Assembly: GCA_017354895.1 (NCBI GenBank)
Contig: CP071497.1
Coordinates: 2,418,001-2,482,000, forward strand
Direction of reading: 5' to 3'
DNA: 64,000 nt
DNA from: Podospora comata
Lineage: Eukaryota > Ascomycota > Sordariomycetes > Sordariales > Podosporaceae
The notes under the pieces were generated by a model, which did not search any database, was not told where the DNA came from, and worked only from the letters and a program-made list of their open reading frames with translations. The stretch's first letter is position 1. The number at the start of each line of letters is the position of its first letter. Of the stretch, positions 21,682 to 32,393 are shown in pieces. Made by a program: the position numbers and the translations under genes.

Positions 21682-22569
21682 ATGTCTACAGAACAGTCCT
21701 AGTCATTGGTAAGATGATACGTGTCACACATCTTTCTGAGTCACTTGGGTTGACAATACAGCAGGCGCCAATGGAGGCATCGGCTTTCAGCTGGCCACCA
21801 GGTTCTTAAAGAAGGGCTACAAAGTCTTTGGAACATACCGCCCACAGACAAAAGACGATGTCTCGGTTGCTGAGGTGAGGTGGGCCGCCCTCAAGCGACA
21901 GCCTTGCTGTTCCTGATCCTGACACTGAGACAGCTCGAGGGAACCGGGGTGCAAAGCATCGAGCTGGATTATGCTAATGAAGAGTCCATCAACGCCGCTG
22001 CCAAGGGGTTTGCCGGTAAGAAGCTGGACATTCTCATCAATTGCGGAGCCATATACAACACCTAGGACGAGAAGCCGTTGACCGAACAGACAGCCGTTGA
22101 CCGAACAGACAGCCGATGACCGAACAAACAGCCGATGACCGAACAGACAGCCGATGACCGAACAGCCACTTCAACATTAACGTGGTAGGCCCCGTTTCTC
22201 GCCTCGAAGGCATTCCTCCCGGCTCTGGAAAAGGCAGAAAATGCAAGGATTATCACCATGTCGTCCGACTTTGCCAGCGTCGCGGACAACACAGGAGGAA
22301 ATGTCTGCTACCGCATCTCTAAGTCTGGCGTCAACCAGCTCACTCGGACGATGGTCGTTGACCCGTGGAAGCTACGTTCCAAGATCAAAACGTTAGCTGT
22401 CCACCCGGGATGCCTCCAAACCAAGATGATGGAGTGGACGGGTGACGACAACATGGACGAATGCATGAGCAGTCTGGTCTCGGTGGTTGCACGGTTTGGC
22501 ACTGCCTCGGGCACGGACCTTCCCAATGGCGGATATGTGAAATGGAACGGCGATATCATGGCGTATTAA
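21682..22569 (+). pseudogene. Short-chain dehydrogenase relic
   Basis: SDR text is clear but broken. The ATG at 21682 is out of frame with the first strand (TVLVIG). A regular intron (GTAAGA...ATACAG) precedes GANGGIGFQLATRFLKKGYK, the TGxxxGIG cofactor loop. A second intron (GTGAGG...GACAG) leads to LEGTGVQSIELDYANEES and LDILINCGAIYNT, where an expected Trp codon is TAG. A 19-bp tandem repeat follows (22075-22165). Further on come HFNINVVGP, a one-base frame change, FLASKAFLPALEKAENARI, ITMSSDFASV (catalytic Ser), YRISKSGVNQLT (YxxxK) and an ordinary C-terminus. At least three breaks besides the repeat. Decayed host gene. Confidence 0.75.
22075..22165 (+). repeat. 19-bp tandem repeat inside the SDR relic
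   Basis: 4.8 copies of a unit close to CCGATGACCGAACAGACAG, with only one to three differences between copies. A single ancestral copy would encode the local TEQTADD-type text. Three extra complete copies add 57 bases, a multiple of three. Confidence 0.85.
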
Positions 22570-23610
22570 TGGCCGTCATCGTTCAGCCTCGTACCTAGAG
22601 AGTTGTCGAGGAAACCTTGGTAAACACGGGAGTGCACGAAGCAAGGCCAGGTGCGGCCAGGGCTCCGGACAAGCACCAAGGCAGCGATCAAAAGTGATGT
22701 GAGCCAAGACATGGCGAGGTGACCCTGCAGATTTCTGGAAAAGACACGCATTAGCACCCATCATGGCCCCCCTGGAAATCTGCATCTTGATTTGGATTCT
22801 ACTGGAAATCTCATCAAGAAATGAGAAGGACAATTGCTACAAATAAAAAAGAGCGCGCGGCAATAGGACACGGGGACTGTGCCAGCACTGGCCAGGTGTG
22901 GGCGACTGGACTGGACCGTGTGATTTTAGCGGGGAGATCTCAGTGGTGGAGCGCTAGCGGCGGCAGCTAGTGAATGGAGCAACCTGCGGCCCAAACAGCC
23001 AATGGAAAACCTCGGTTCGGCAAGACAGAGAGCCATTGTTCGCTGTTGTCCCTGGCAACGCCAAGCACCCAGCAAGAAAACAAAGCTTGGAACAGCGATC
23101 ATGGGCCCTCGTCGTCCCAAGCATCCCGGCAGAGCAACCATCTGCTGCAGCAAATCCATACTTTTGCTGCAATTCCCCAACCTCCAGATTTTTCCCACGA
23201 GACCTTGAAGCATCTTGCCTTGCCAATTCCAGCATCGCTCGCCTGCTTGCTTGCCTCCCAGTATACACCAAGCCCGATTCGCGATTCGCGACATCGCGAC
23301 CCTCACCGCCGCCCAGGCTCATCGCCGGCGCAACAGGTCTCTTTTTCACGCGCACCCTCGCCGTCGACTGAGGTCGACAGCGACAGCGCGGCTCCAACTG
23401 CCCCTGCCCGCCTGCTGTTCGGCTTGCGCTGAGAGGTAGGCACCTTGCTGTCTTGGTCCTGGGGCCAATGTTTACCCCGGTGGACCCGCAGAGCCACGCT
23501 GGGCAAAACTGACAACGCCAATCATCCAGTCTCGATACCATCATCACCACCACGTCGTGATCTTTTCACGGGATCTATACACCACTCTACACGCGACTTC
23601 TACCGTTGCA
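22570..23610 (+). promoter_or_regulatory. Upstream region and long leader of the zinc-finger gene
   Basis: About 1 kb with no separate gene. It probably contains the promoter and a long 5' leader of the regulator at 23611. An ATG at 22974 opens a 152-codon upstream frame (MEQPAAQTANGKPRFGKTES onward), ending at 23432, before the main start. It is Ser/Pro/Gln-rich. It may be an upstream ORF or be removed by a leader intron. Confidence 0.35.
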
Positions 23611-26406
23611 ATGCTCTCCAATCCTCCTCAATCGGGCGGCGGCATGCACCCGCGCCAGCGCCAACACCGAAGACAAATCTCCACACCCACAGCCTTTGAA
23701 GCCGTCAAGATCGCGCCACTGCCCAACTTTTCCCAGCAGCAGCAACAACAACGCCAACCTATCGCCCACCGACGAGGTCTGAGCCTGGATACTCGACGAC
23801 AGCAGCAATTCGTGCCCACGACGCCCACATCATCCTCTGCTCGGCAAGAGTATCTCGCTGCCCGACATGAGTACAGCAACCAGATGGCAGCGATGCCGCC
23901 AGTCTCTTCCTCCAGCCCGGCCGTTCCCACCACACCACAGCAAATCCTTCGAGAGAACCAGCAGCGACAAAGCCTGTCGCGTCCTGGCACGTCCGGCACC
24001 GACCACAGCGATACCTCGTCCAACCACTCGTTCCAGTCCTTCCATGACAGCAGCGACGCCTTTCTCGTATCGCCAAACGTGACGCCCAACAACCAGCGGT
24101 TCATCGATGCCCTGGCCAGCCCTGCGCCAATGGTGGAGATGAGCCCCCTGCCGTACGAAGCCTACATGAACTCGATGGGCATGATGAAGAACCAGGCCGC
24201 GTTTGGCAGCAACAGTGGGATCGACGTTGGTGGGGGGAGTTTTGACTTTTACGCCCAGGGGGATAGCGCGCTTTCCACGCCGACGTTTCTTACTTTTCCC
24301 GATTCTAGTCCTGCGAGCACGGGTCAGGGTGGGTGGATTTCGGAGGGGGAGACGGGGTCTGCGCAGAGCCGTAGGAACTCACGCAGGATAAGCAATGGGA
24401 TTAGTGATAAGGTGGCCAAGTTTGAGAATATGATGAACAACGGCGGCGACCTTCAACATCGGCCGGTGACACCTTCCAATCATCATCAGTTTGTTGCGGG
24501 AGGGGAGATCAACCAGTGGGCTGCCGGGGTGGACAATGAGAGTTTTCCTCCGACCCCGACTGAGATACCGGCGGAGCAAGAGCATCAGCAACAGATCCCG
24601 AGCAGGTTTCGCGATGATTATGATGAGAGTATGGAGGAGACGCTCAAGCCTGTGAGGGGGAATAAGCATAATAATCGGAATTCGGGGATTTTCCAGGAGC
24701 TGAGGCAGCAGGCGGAACAGCAAGCTGCTGCTGCTGCTGCTGCTGGCGGTGTCAGTCAGACGCCGCCGCCGCCGAGGGGAGGGGTGATGGGGGGATACGG
24801 TGGTGGGATGCAGCAGGGGTTGACGACGCCAGAGTTTATGAACATGCGGAGCATGAATGCCGAGTTTGTCAAGATTGAACACAATTTTGATGGGTTTCAC
24901 TTTGGGATGGCAGGGGGAGGGACGATAGCGCCGCAGATGGGGGGTTTGGTTGGGACGGCTGCTGCCGGGGGTATGATCAACCCGGGTGGTGGTGGTCAAC
25001 TGGATGGTGATGGACAGAAGGCGACGCTGCAGCACATGCCGCTTACGGCGGCGAGTCTGTCGCGTCATAGCTCGCCTCATTCATCGTCGTTGCATCAGCA
25101 CCGCCGAACGGAGTCGATTGCTTCTCTGGCGTCTGCGGCGTCGATTGCGTCGATCAACATTGAGGAGACAAAGACTGACACGGGGGTCACGCTGGATGAC
25201 ATTACGCAGTATATCCAGGGACCTGACCCTTCGGATGGGAAGTGGGTGTGCTTGTACGAGGAGTGCAATAAACGGTTCGGGCGGAAGGAGAATATTAAGA
25301 GTCATGTCCAGACGCACCTGAACGACCGCCAGTATCAGTGTCCGAGCTGCCACAAGTGCTTTGTGAGGCAGCATGATTTGAAGAGGCATGCCAAGATTCA
25401 CACGGGGATCAAGCCTTATCCGTGTGAGTGTGGGAATAGCTTTGCGAGGCATGATGCGTTGACGAGGCATCGGCAGAGGGGGATGTGCATTGGGGCTTTT
25501 GATGGGATTGTGAGGAAGGTGGTGAAGAGGGGGCGGCCGAGGAAGGACAGAGGGGAGGGGGGGGAAACAGAGAGGAGGGAGAAGAAGGAGAGGGTTAGGA
25601 AGGGGAAGAAGGAGGATGGCGGGGGGGAGGAGATGAGCAGTGCGAGTAGTCAGAGTGGGTATAGTGAGAGTTGCTCGAGTGTTGGGTCGCCGAGGGGGTA
25701 TGAGGAGGACTTTCCGGATATTTTGGATGTGGCGATGACGGGGGGTGGTAATGAGGGGAGTGGGACTGCGACGATGGATCCGGGGAGTTTGAGTTTGGGC
25801 CCGCCGGGCGGTGGGGGTGGTGGCGGGTTGAGTAATGCGCGGATGCCGCCTGTTCATCCGATGTATAAGGGGACGACAACAAGTATGGAGGAACAGGTCA
25901 GGAGTCCGAGCGCGATGAGCAATTACAGCCATGCCTCGTCGAGGCTTTCTGGGAGGAGGGGGACGGTCGGGGAGGAATTTGTTCCGCCTCGGCGACATGG
26001 GTCTCCGGCGAAGAGCACGGCGAGTTATCATACTCCGCCGGAGCTGTCGAGTAGCTCTTCGCCGCCGCCGACGGGGACGAGTGGGAGGTTTTTTGAGGAT
26101 GGGGACAGTCAACAGCAGCCGGTTTCGACGGGGGTGTGTATGCCGGGGTTTGTGAGCTTGGATAATGACATGGTGATTGGGTTTGGGGGGGAGGGTGGTC
26201 ATCCGCATGGGTTGGTCGTGCCGGTGCAGTTGGATCATGGTGGGCATCATGGTGTGCCGGGTTCGATGGGGATGCAGCATCAGGGGTTGATGTCAACGTT
26301 GGGAGGCAAGTTTGATCCTGAAGGGGAGTATGAGCAGATGGGGATGTTTGGGGGAATGAATGGGATGGGGGTGCCGGGCGGGGATGTGTTCTTTTCGGGG
26401 AACTGA
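23611..26406 (+). CDS. C2H2 zinc-finger transcription factor, Swi5/Ace2-type
   Basis: A single exon of 931 aa from the ATG at 23611. The N-terminal half is low-complexity (Gln/Ser/Pro/Gly-rich, with QQQQQRQ and poly-Ala AAAAAAAGG), as in fungal activators. Three tandem fingers lie around residues 545-630: CLYEECNKRFGRKENIKSHV (C..C..H..H), CPSCHKCFVRQHDLKRHAKI, and an atypical third CECGNSFARHDALTRHRQRG with HxxxxxxC. This spacing and the R(K/R)xNIxSH...QHDLKRH...RHDALTRH pattern are those of yeast Swi5/Ace2, which bind DNA to drive late-mitotic/G1 genes. A basic AT-hook-like VKRGRPRKDRGE follows. The C-terminal third is Ser/Gly-rich. The role in this fungus (development, cell separation, or cellulase control in some species) is not shown by sequence. 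Confidence 0.9.
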   Translation: MLSNPPQSGGGMHPRQRQHRRQISTPTAFEAVKIAPLPNFSQQQQQQRQPIAHRRGLSLDTRRQQQFVPTTPTSSSARQEYLAARHEYSNQMAAMPPVSSSSPAVPTTPQQILRENQQRQSLSRPGTSGTDHSDTSSNHSFQSFHDSSDAFLVSPNVTPNNQRFIDALASPAPMVEMSPLPYEAYMNSMGMMKNQAAFGSNSGIDVGGGSFDFYAQGDSALSTPTFLTFPDSSPASTGQGGWISEGETGSAQSRRNSRRISNGISDKVAKFENMMNNGGDLQHRPVTPSNHHQFVAGGEINQWAAGVDNESFPPTPTEIPAEQEHQQQIPSRFRDDYDESMEETLKPVRGNKHNNRNSGIFQELRQQAEQQAAAAAAAGGVSQTPPPPRGGVMGGYGGGMQQGLTTPEFMNMRSMNAEFVKIEHNFDGFHFGMAGGGTIAPQMGGLVGTAAAGGMINPGGGGQLDGDGQKATLQHMPLTAASLSRHSSPHSSSLHQHRRTESIASLASAASIASINIEETKTDTGVTLDDITQYIQGPDPSDGKWVCLYEECNKRFGRKENIKSHVQTHLNDRQYQCPSCHKCFVRQHDLKRHAKIHTGIKPYPCECGNSFARHDALTRHRQRGMCIGAFDGIVRKVVKRGRPRKDRGEGGETERREKKERVRKGKKEDGGGEEMSSASSQSGYSESCSSVGSPRGYEEDFPDILDVAMTGGGNEGSGTATMDPGSLSLGPPGGGGGGGLSNARMPPVHPMYKGTTTSMEEQVRSPSAMSNYSHASSRLSGRRGTVGEEFVPPRRHGSPAKSTASYHTPPELSSSSSPPPTGTSGRFFEDGDSQQQPVSTGVCMPGFVSLDNDMVIGFGGEGGHPHGLVVPVQLDHGGHHGVPGSMGMQHQGLMSTLGGKFDPEGEYEQMGMFGGMNGMGVPGGDVFFSGN

Positions 26407-28005
26407 GAACTCGATGGGGGCTCGGGCCAAGTTACTACTGAGCAATACCTTTTTCCTTTTTCTTGCCATTGCTTTCTATGTGGTATATCTGGCTTTTCTT
26501 GTATCTCTTTTAGTTTTCTCTTGTATTGTGTGTGGGCTGGGCCGGGCTGGTTTGGTTATAGAACTGGCAAGGCTGGTGGTTTGGTGGGGTCGTGAGGCAG
26601 GCTGACTGGGCATTTGGATTATCATTTGGGGTTTTTGTTTGTTTGTGTCTTGCACTGTTGCTGCTTTTCTTTTGTCAATCTCTTCTTTCTGGTCCCAAGG
26701 GGTAATGTGCAAAGGCTGGAAACAAGGGGTTTTTGCTCTCGGGCGTGGGCGTCCGTTTTGCTATCTTGTATCATCGTTGGAAGTTTGTTCCTACTAAGGG
26801 GCGTATAATTCTTGTTTCTTGAGATTTATTGCCTTACCTATTTTGCTCGCTTCTGCTGCTTATGAAGGCATTTATAACGTGTATTTTAATGTCGCTTCAT
26901 GGTGGCTAGTGTAAAATAGGGGTGAGGGCTTGGAGATTACGGGATGGGGGTGGGCGATGGGGTTGGATAATTGGTCTCGGTTGCGGGAGGGGCTGGGGTG
27001 ATTCTGATTTGCTGTTGTGTCTGCTTATTTATTTTTTCATGTTGACTTGTCGGGTGGCTGTTGTGCTGATAGGCGCGGTTTGGATAGTTGGGTGTGGATA
27101 GATACTTTACCTAGTCTGCCCATGTTGGTGGCAACAATAAAGAGAAGAATTGAGCTTGTTATCCTGTCTTGCAATACGTACTCTGTCTCATGTGTCTACC
27201 TAACATGCATGTGTGCTTCGAAATTTCGGAGCCACTATGAGTCTGCGTAGGTGGGTAGGTGATGGTAGGAACTCTTTACAAGAGCTTTGAGCTTTGGTGA
27301 AGATGAAGGGAAAACTTAGATATTTCAGTTGTCCTTATTCCAGTATGTTTAACACCGCGGTAGCACATTTCAAACCAAGAAGGTCACATAGGCATCGTCC
27401 ACCTTCTTGCACAGGGGCTGTGATCGTAAAGTACGCAAGACATATATATCATGACAAAAGGTAAATTCAACAAGGTCTATGAAATTCTCGGCATCTTCTT
27501 CCAAACCCCAAAGACCTGGTCCCAACCATCACAGATACCCTACTGCCTATGCCAACAAGAATACTAATTCACCCTCTCCTTTCTGATTTGTTTGATGATG
27601 GAACCGGGCTGAAGTGGGCTTTTAGAGTTGGCTGGCGGCCGCCTCGCATCACAAAAGGGAAACACTGGAACAGCTCAAGAATTAAAAGTGCTCAAAACAT
27701 GATAAAACACGAGATAGGCGCTCTTAGGCTTAACTCACCCGCTCTGTCACTGAACACCGAAACGTGGTTTCTCAAATGTCATGGTTGCTCAAGAGCACAG
27801 TGCGCGCGCACAGTTTTGCGATTGGCTTTGCCCCACCATTGGAGATTTCTGAGCTCACATCTGCGCTGTCAGCGACAACATCATGAGTGGACACAGCAAA
27901 CACCGCGACATGCTCTATCCTTCTCATTAATCCTCGAAATATCTGCTTTCTTCCCCTGCCGGAATTGCAAGAAAATACAGCATCAGAATTGCGAGACAAG
28001 ACAGA
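26407..28005. other. 3' flank of the regulator and upstream of the MYND gene
   Basis: T-rich plus-strand sequence from 26440 to about 27050 looks like a long 3' UTR or downstream region. The remainder is the promoter of the gene at 28006. Small open frames here are not supported as genes. Confidence 0.4.
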
Positions 28006-31000
28006 ATGTTCACTCCCACCACCCACCACCCCATGGCGGGGTCGTTCGCCTCTGTGGACATCACACCAGCCATCAGCCTCACCGGCGACCTGCCCCAAGG
28101 CTTGCCAGCAGATATTCTGTGTGTTGTCGGTCCAGATCTGGCTCATCATCTTCTTTTCACTTTGGCGTCGGAGAAAGGCCTGCCGCAAAGGAGAAGCATT
28201 GATGTCACGGCTTGCGCGGAGGGCGAGCAGGGGGTTCACCAGATCGGTCAGCATCCGATACATCCTTGCAGCTTGAAGAGCAAAAAGCTAACGGGGTCAA
28301 CAGCGAGAAATATCCTCCTCTTTACCCTCGCCCTTGACTCCAAAATCACCGCTGAGCAGGCCTGGAACATCTATTACGATGCCTGGCTGACCCCTTCCAA
28401 CCTCACTGCCCTCCAGACCCAGGCCAAGAAGCTCTTTGACCTTGCATCCTCCCTCGACGCCTGGTATGCTGGCCCATACAGCCAACTCCGCTTTTGCGAT
28501 TCTGGGACCCTCGAATTCGTGAAAGACGTTTGGTCGAAGTACACCACATCCGAAGCAACCGAAAACTTCGACACCATCCTGGAACGCTCCCAAAAACGCA
28601 AGGAAGAAACATATGGTGAAGAAGGGCAGGCAGTCGTCACTTCCAGCGCGAGATCTTGCGCGCCATTGTCAGTAGGCGGGCTGGTGGAAGCGCTAACTGA
28701 GCTTACCGAGGAAAACTGGCAAGCGACCGTTAAGAGGCAGGATGAGAAGAAACCAAACCCAGTGTTTGCTGCCGCTTTGGCAGCTAGCGATGAGAACCAG
28801 AGACGAGTGCTGGAATACCCCACCGATCCACTGATCGGCTTCCATCTTGCCTCTGCCAACGCCCCGTTGACGCCACTGTCGCCATATAGAATCGAGAATG
28901 CGGACAAGAAGGACATCAAGGAGAGGATTGTCGAGACGGCGAGGATGCAGTGGGGTGATTGGTTGGAGGCATTCAGAGAGGCGGTTGGGGAGAAGAGGGT
29001 CACGTTCAGGTTTGCGGCGGCCGACTTTTTCTCATTGTGTTGGACGTTGAAGAGAAACAAGGATTGTGGAGATTTGGAGGCGTGTTGGCATAGGAGAGAG
29101 GTTAGGTTTGACATTTTGGTCTTGGACGAGAAGGAGTATGCAGAGGGAGAGGCGCCGAATGAGTTTGACGTTGTTGACACGGGAGTTTTGGGGGATGAGA
29201 AGGGGGTGTTGAATGTGCTTGTTGCTGGGTTGGTGTTGTTGAAGAGGGTGCCTTCGTCGACGATATATACGGAGTGTTATGCGAAGGATTATGAGGCTAT
29301 TTTGGAGGGGTACACGTCAGCCTTTTCGGTTTTGTTGGGGGTGAGCCCGGGGGAGTATTGGACTAACTCGACGAGTGTGGCGGTTGTGGATGAGGTGTTG
29401 GCTACGTTCAGTGAGAGGTATGCTGATGACGAGAGACCGAGGGGCATTCAATCGAGGCTGGCGTGGAAGTGGAATTCTTTGCATGTTAAGGGGCAGAGGG
29501 ACCAGTTGACTATGGAGGCGAGGGATTTGATCATGTTCTTTGAAGGGGTGTTTGGTAGGATCTTCAAGGCTTATGAGTTGAGCCAGGACAACAGCAAGAG
29601 AAGAGGGCCGCATCACCACTTCCACTTCAACACTGCTGCAGCTATCCTCAAGGTTCTGTGCGAAAGACTGGGCTTGGACTTTCGCAGGGTGTTGGATCCA
29701 TATGAAACGTTGCCTGCGGACTTTCGTGCCGGGACTTTGGAACCTCACATCAAGGGATGGGGCATTTGCGGTGTGCCTGAACCGTCAGGGAACCCCGCAT
29801 ATACGGGGGATTTTCTGTCTGGTGAGCCGGCTTTGAAGTTGAACAAGAAGCTTGACTCTGTGGCGATTACGTTTACTGTGCCGGCGGAGAAGTGGAAGCC
29901 GGTAGCCCAGTGTTCCAGAGACGAAGGCATTCCTCTGCCTCTGAAGGTCACAATCCCGGAAGCCGAGATCGAATACACGAACTACCAGCTCGCGTTCGGC
30001 TCTATCACCAAGTTCAACTCGCCTGACCAGGATGGCGTCCCAGGCAAAGTGGATGAAGACAAAGAAGAATGGTCCGGGTCTTCTGATATAGTGGTGTCGC
30101 TATATGTCCCTATGGAGAAATTGGCGGGCTTCCAACAATCCAAACAGAGTGTGGCGCTGTGCACTGCAGACCCTTTCTACAACCGATTGGCGTACAAGAC
30201 GGTGCTGGGCAATCCTCAATGCGAAATTCACCGAGTACCCATCGATAGTGTACTCGTCACACATGTACTTCCTGGGCAGTGGCTCCTCGAAAATGAGACG
30301 GTATCGGTTGAGTCAGCGACCAAGAAACTTGGCGAATCAGAGGTGACTTCTTCGATGACTCCATGGTTTACAGCTAAGCTGGATGAAAATGCTGTGGATA
30401 CCAAGGCGGATGTTGTCTTGCAGATCATCGGGCACATCGATATCACCTCGGATGAAGGGCGTAGCTTGTTGTCGGACAAGTCAGTGCCCATCAAGATGGA
30501 GCAAGTCTCGCCCTTCACCATTGAAGTGATCTTTGGCGCCCGGAAGTTGGTCTTGCCCATGATCTTCACAGTTCCTGTCTCCAAGGAGAAGTGTGCCCTA
30601 AGAGTGGCACGCAAGTCACACTATGTTGAGGTGGTTTCTTCTTTGTTGAAGCCATTGGATGTGCCCCAACTTGACACGCACATCCTGCCGTCGACAGCGA
30701 TTCAGCCATCTGGGATCCCGGCTACGCTCAACATCCCACACCTTAACCTTGACAACCTTCCCATTCTGTCAATCGACAAAGATGAGGATGAGGATCCCCG
30801 GATCAAGTTTTTGACCACCCTCACCTCCCTCGTCTTCTCGGGACGTGAGCGCCGTCTCCGCGAGGAGGTCAACACACAAGACGACAACTACACCGGTCTC
30901 GGCCCTTCCCCTCGTCTCAACTTCAAGGAGTCCCTCTTCACCATGTTTATGCTCTCCTCTGGTCTTCAAGGAGGACAAACAGGACTCTTTGCCATTTCGG

Positions 31001-31692
31001 ACCCCAAGAATGGCGGCATTCACATGCTGCTCTTTGTCAACGCCATCCGCCTTGACTGTCCCCATGCCACGGTCGTCTTGGATGCTGCTATTCTTCCTTT
31101 CACAAAGGCTTTGGTTGACAGCAAGGAGCTAGAGGGCTTTTTGCTGTTGATCAGAACTTTGGAATGCTGCACCATCACCGTTGATGACGAAGAGCTCAAG
31201 ATGTGGAAGAAGGCTTTGCCTGCCTTTGTTGAGAGGTGCAGAACTTGGGGACATAACCCCAAGACGTGTGAGTATGTTACTGCCTCGGGGGAGAAAGGGC
31301 AAAAGACTGTTCCATTAAGCTTGAAGGAGGGGGAGCAGGTTATTTGCTCTTGTGGTCAGGGGAAGTTGCCTTCGGATTTCATCCCGCTGCCGGAGTGGGA
31401 TGAGACTGCTGCGAGGTATTCTACTAGGGTGGCGATCAGCCCAGTTTATGCTTCGCAGTTGGTGGAGGATATCATTGACCCGGCACTGGCGAGAGGGTTG
31501 GCGGGGGGTGGTGAGAAGAGGGTGGCGGGTTGCAGGGCGTGTGGGAAGGTGGAGGATGAGGAGGAGGGGGTGGCGTTGAAGAAGTGTGGGAGGTGTTTGA
31601 AGGTCAGGTATTGCAGTGGGGAGTGCCAGAAGAGGGATTGGAGGAAGCATCGGATGGAGTGTGAAGAGGCTGAGGAGCATCACCGGAAGTAG
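28006..31692 (+). CDS. DUF4470-type N-terminus / MYND zinc-finger protein, about 1209 aa
   Basis: The coding frame is open throughout, but a 57-nt intron (28247-28303; GTCAGC donor, GCTAAC branch, TCAACAG acceptor) is inferred because its removal restores the family text AEGEQGVHQI-ARNILLFTLALD. Being 3n long without a stop, it could also be retained. The N-terminus (DLAHHLLFTLASEKGLPQRR, ARNILLFTL, ITAEQAWNIYYDAWL) matches the DUF4470 module that precedes MYND proteins in fungi. The centre is large and unassigned. The C-terminus holds a MYND finger: CRACGKVEDEE..., KKCGRCLKVRYCSGECQ, RDWRKHRMEC, with all Cys/His ligands present. MYND fingers bind proline-rich partners. The true function is unknown. 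A second ATG at 28033 is an alternative start. Confidence 0.85.
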   Translation: MFTPTTHHPMAGSFASVDITPAISLTGDLPQGLPADILCVVGPDLAHHLLFTLASEKGLPQRRSIDVTACAEGEQGVHQIGQHPIHPCSLKSKKLTGSTARNILLFTLALDSKITAEQAWNIYYDAWLTPSNLTALQTQAKKLFDLASSLDAWYAGPYSQLRFCDSGTLEFVKDVWSKYTTSEATENFDTILERSQKRKEETYGEEGQAVVTSSARSCAPLSVGGLVEALTELTEENWQATVKRQDEKKPNPVFAAALAASDENQRRVLEYPTDPLIGFHLASANAPLTPLSPYRIENADKKDIKERIVETARMQWGDWLEAFREAVGEKRVTFRFAAADFFSLCWTLKRNKDCGDLEACWHRREVRFDILVLDEKEYAEGEAPNEFDVVDTGVLGDEKGVLNVLVAGLVLLKRVPSSTIYTECYAKDYEAILEGYTSAFSVLLGVSPGEYWTNSTSVAVVDEVLATFSERYADDERPRGIQSRLAWKWNSLHVKGQRDQLTMEARDLIMFFEGVFGRIFKAYELSQDNSKRRGPHHHFHFNTAAAILKVLCERLGLDFRRVLDPYETLPADFRAGTLEPHIKGWGICGVPEPSGNPAYTGDFLSGEPALKLNKKLDSVAITFTVPAEKWKPVAQCSRDEGIPLPLKVTIPEAEIEYTNYQLAFGSITKFNSPDQDGVPGKVDEDKEEWSGSSDIVVSLYVPMEKLAGFQQSKQSVALCTADPFYNRLAYKTVLGNPQCEIHRVPIDSVLVTHVLPGQWLLENETVSVESATKKLGESEVTSSMTPWFTAKLDENAVDTKADVVLQIIGHIDITSDEGRSLLSDKSVPIKMEQVSPFTIEVIFGARKLVLPMIFTVPVSKEKCALRVARKSHYVEVVSSLLKPLDVPQLDTHILPSTAIQPSGIPATLNIPHLNLDNLPILSIDKDEDEDPRIKFLTTLTSLVFSGRERRLREEVNTQDDNYTGLGPSPRLNFKESLFTMFMLSSGLQGGQTGLFAISDPKNGGIHMLLFVNAIRLDCPHATVVLDAAILPFTKALVDSKELEGFLLLIRTLECCTITVDDEELKMWKKALPAFVERCRTWGHNPKTCEYVTASGEKGQKTVPLSLKEGEQVICSCGQGKLPSDFIPLPEWDETAARYSTRVAISPVYASQLVEDIIDPALARGLAGGGEKRVAGCRACGKVEDEEEGVALKKCGRCLKVRYCSGECQKRDWRKHRMECEEAEEHHRK

Positions 31693-31726
31693 AGCAAGGT
31701 GTAAAGAACTTTAGGGGGTTAAATGA

Positions 31727-32393
31727 TCAATCGATGGTTTGATGTAGCCGTCTCAAGTCCTGTTCCTCCGACCCAACCAGGCTGATTCTCCGAATCTCGT
31801 CAACAATCTCGATGAACTTGGCCTCGTCAGCCTTGAACTCCAGCAATTCGTCCTCGCCGTGTCCAAATGCCCGAATAGCAGGCCTCCCCCCGGCAACGCA
31901 CTCGAAGAACTGCACCTCCCTGCCAATTGTGATGGCCCCAAAGCGCGCAATGTTGGCGGCATCATGCAGTTGCTCATCCACCACATGCAACCACCCCCAC
32001 GCACGAGAGACGTGATCCTCCAGCTGAGATCTCCAGTTCGACCAAGCAGACTCTTTCAATGATTGCACCTCATTGGGATCCAGTGGCTTCGCATTCAACA
32101 GGACGGTCCCGAGACCACGGTTGCCCTCAGAGAGGACGCGCACTCGTAAGTTTGGCTCCCCGGAGTTCCTCGGGCGCTCCAATGCAAACCTATCAAAACT
32201 CGAGAAAAACAAGGCCAGAAGCTTGAGCCACATGGAGCTGACTGCGTGGTGCTGGGCTGGGAAGATGATGTCGTCGTAGAGCTCGATGAACAGACTACGC
32301 GCCGTATACGGAGTTACAATTAAACTTAGTGGTGAACTGTCTGTAATAATAAGCAGATACACTTACGCTCTTGAGAACTTGTCCGGAAGGCAT
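31727..32393 (-). CDS. Hypothetical protein, copy 1 of a local duplication
   Basis: Open on the minus strand from about 32294 to the stop at 31727 (LFIELYDDIIFPAQHHAVSS, WLKLLALFFSSFDRFALERP, ..., EAKFIEIVDEIRRISLVGSE). Upstream an ATG at 32393 with a donor GTAAGT at 32366 suggests a short first exon, but its phase does not match the acceptors at 32341 or 32296-32295, so the 5' structure is unresolved. The paralogue at 33999-34382 shows the same donor and the same phase problem, so either the start lies elsewhere or both copies are decayed. No domain recognised. Confidence 0.45.

Noticed and set aside
25081-26280. Long minus-strand open frame of 399 codons rich in Arg/Pro/His
   Set aside because: Shadow of the zinc-finger gene's G-rich 3' half; low-complexity antisense text.
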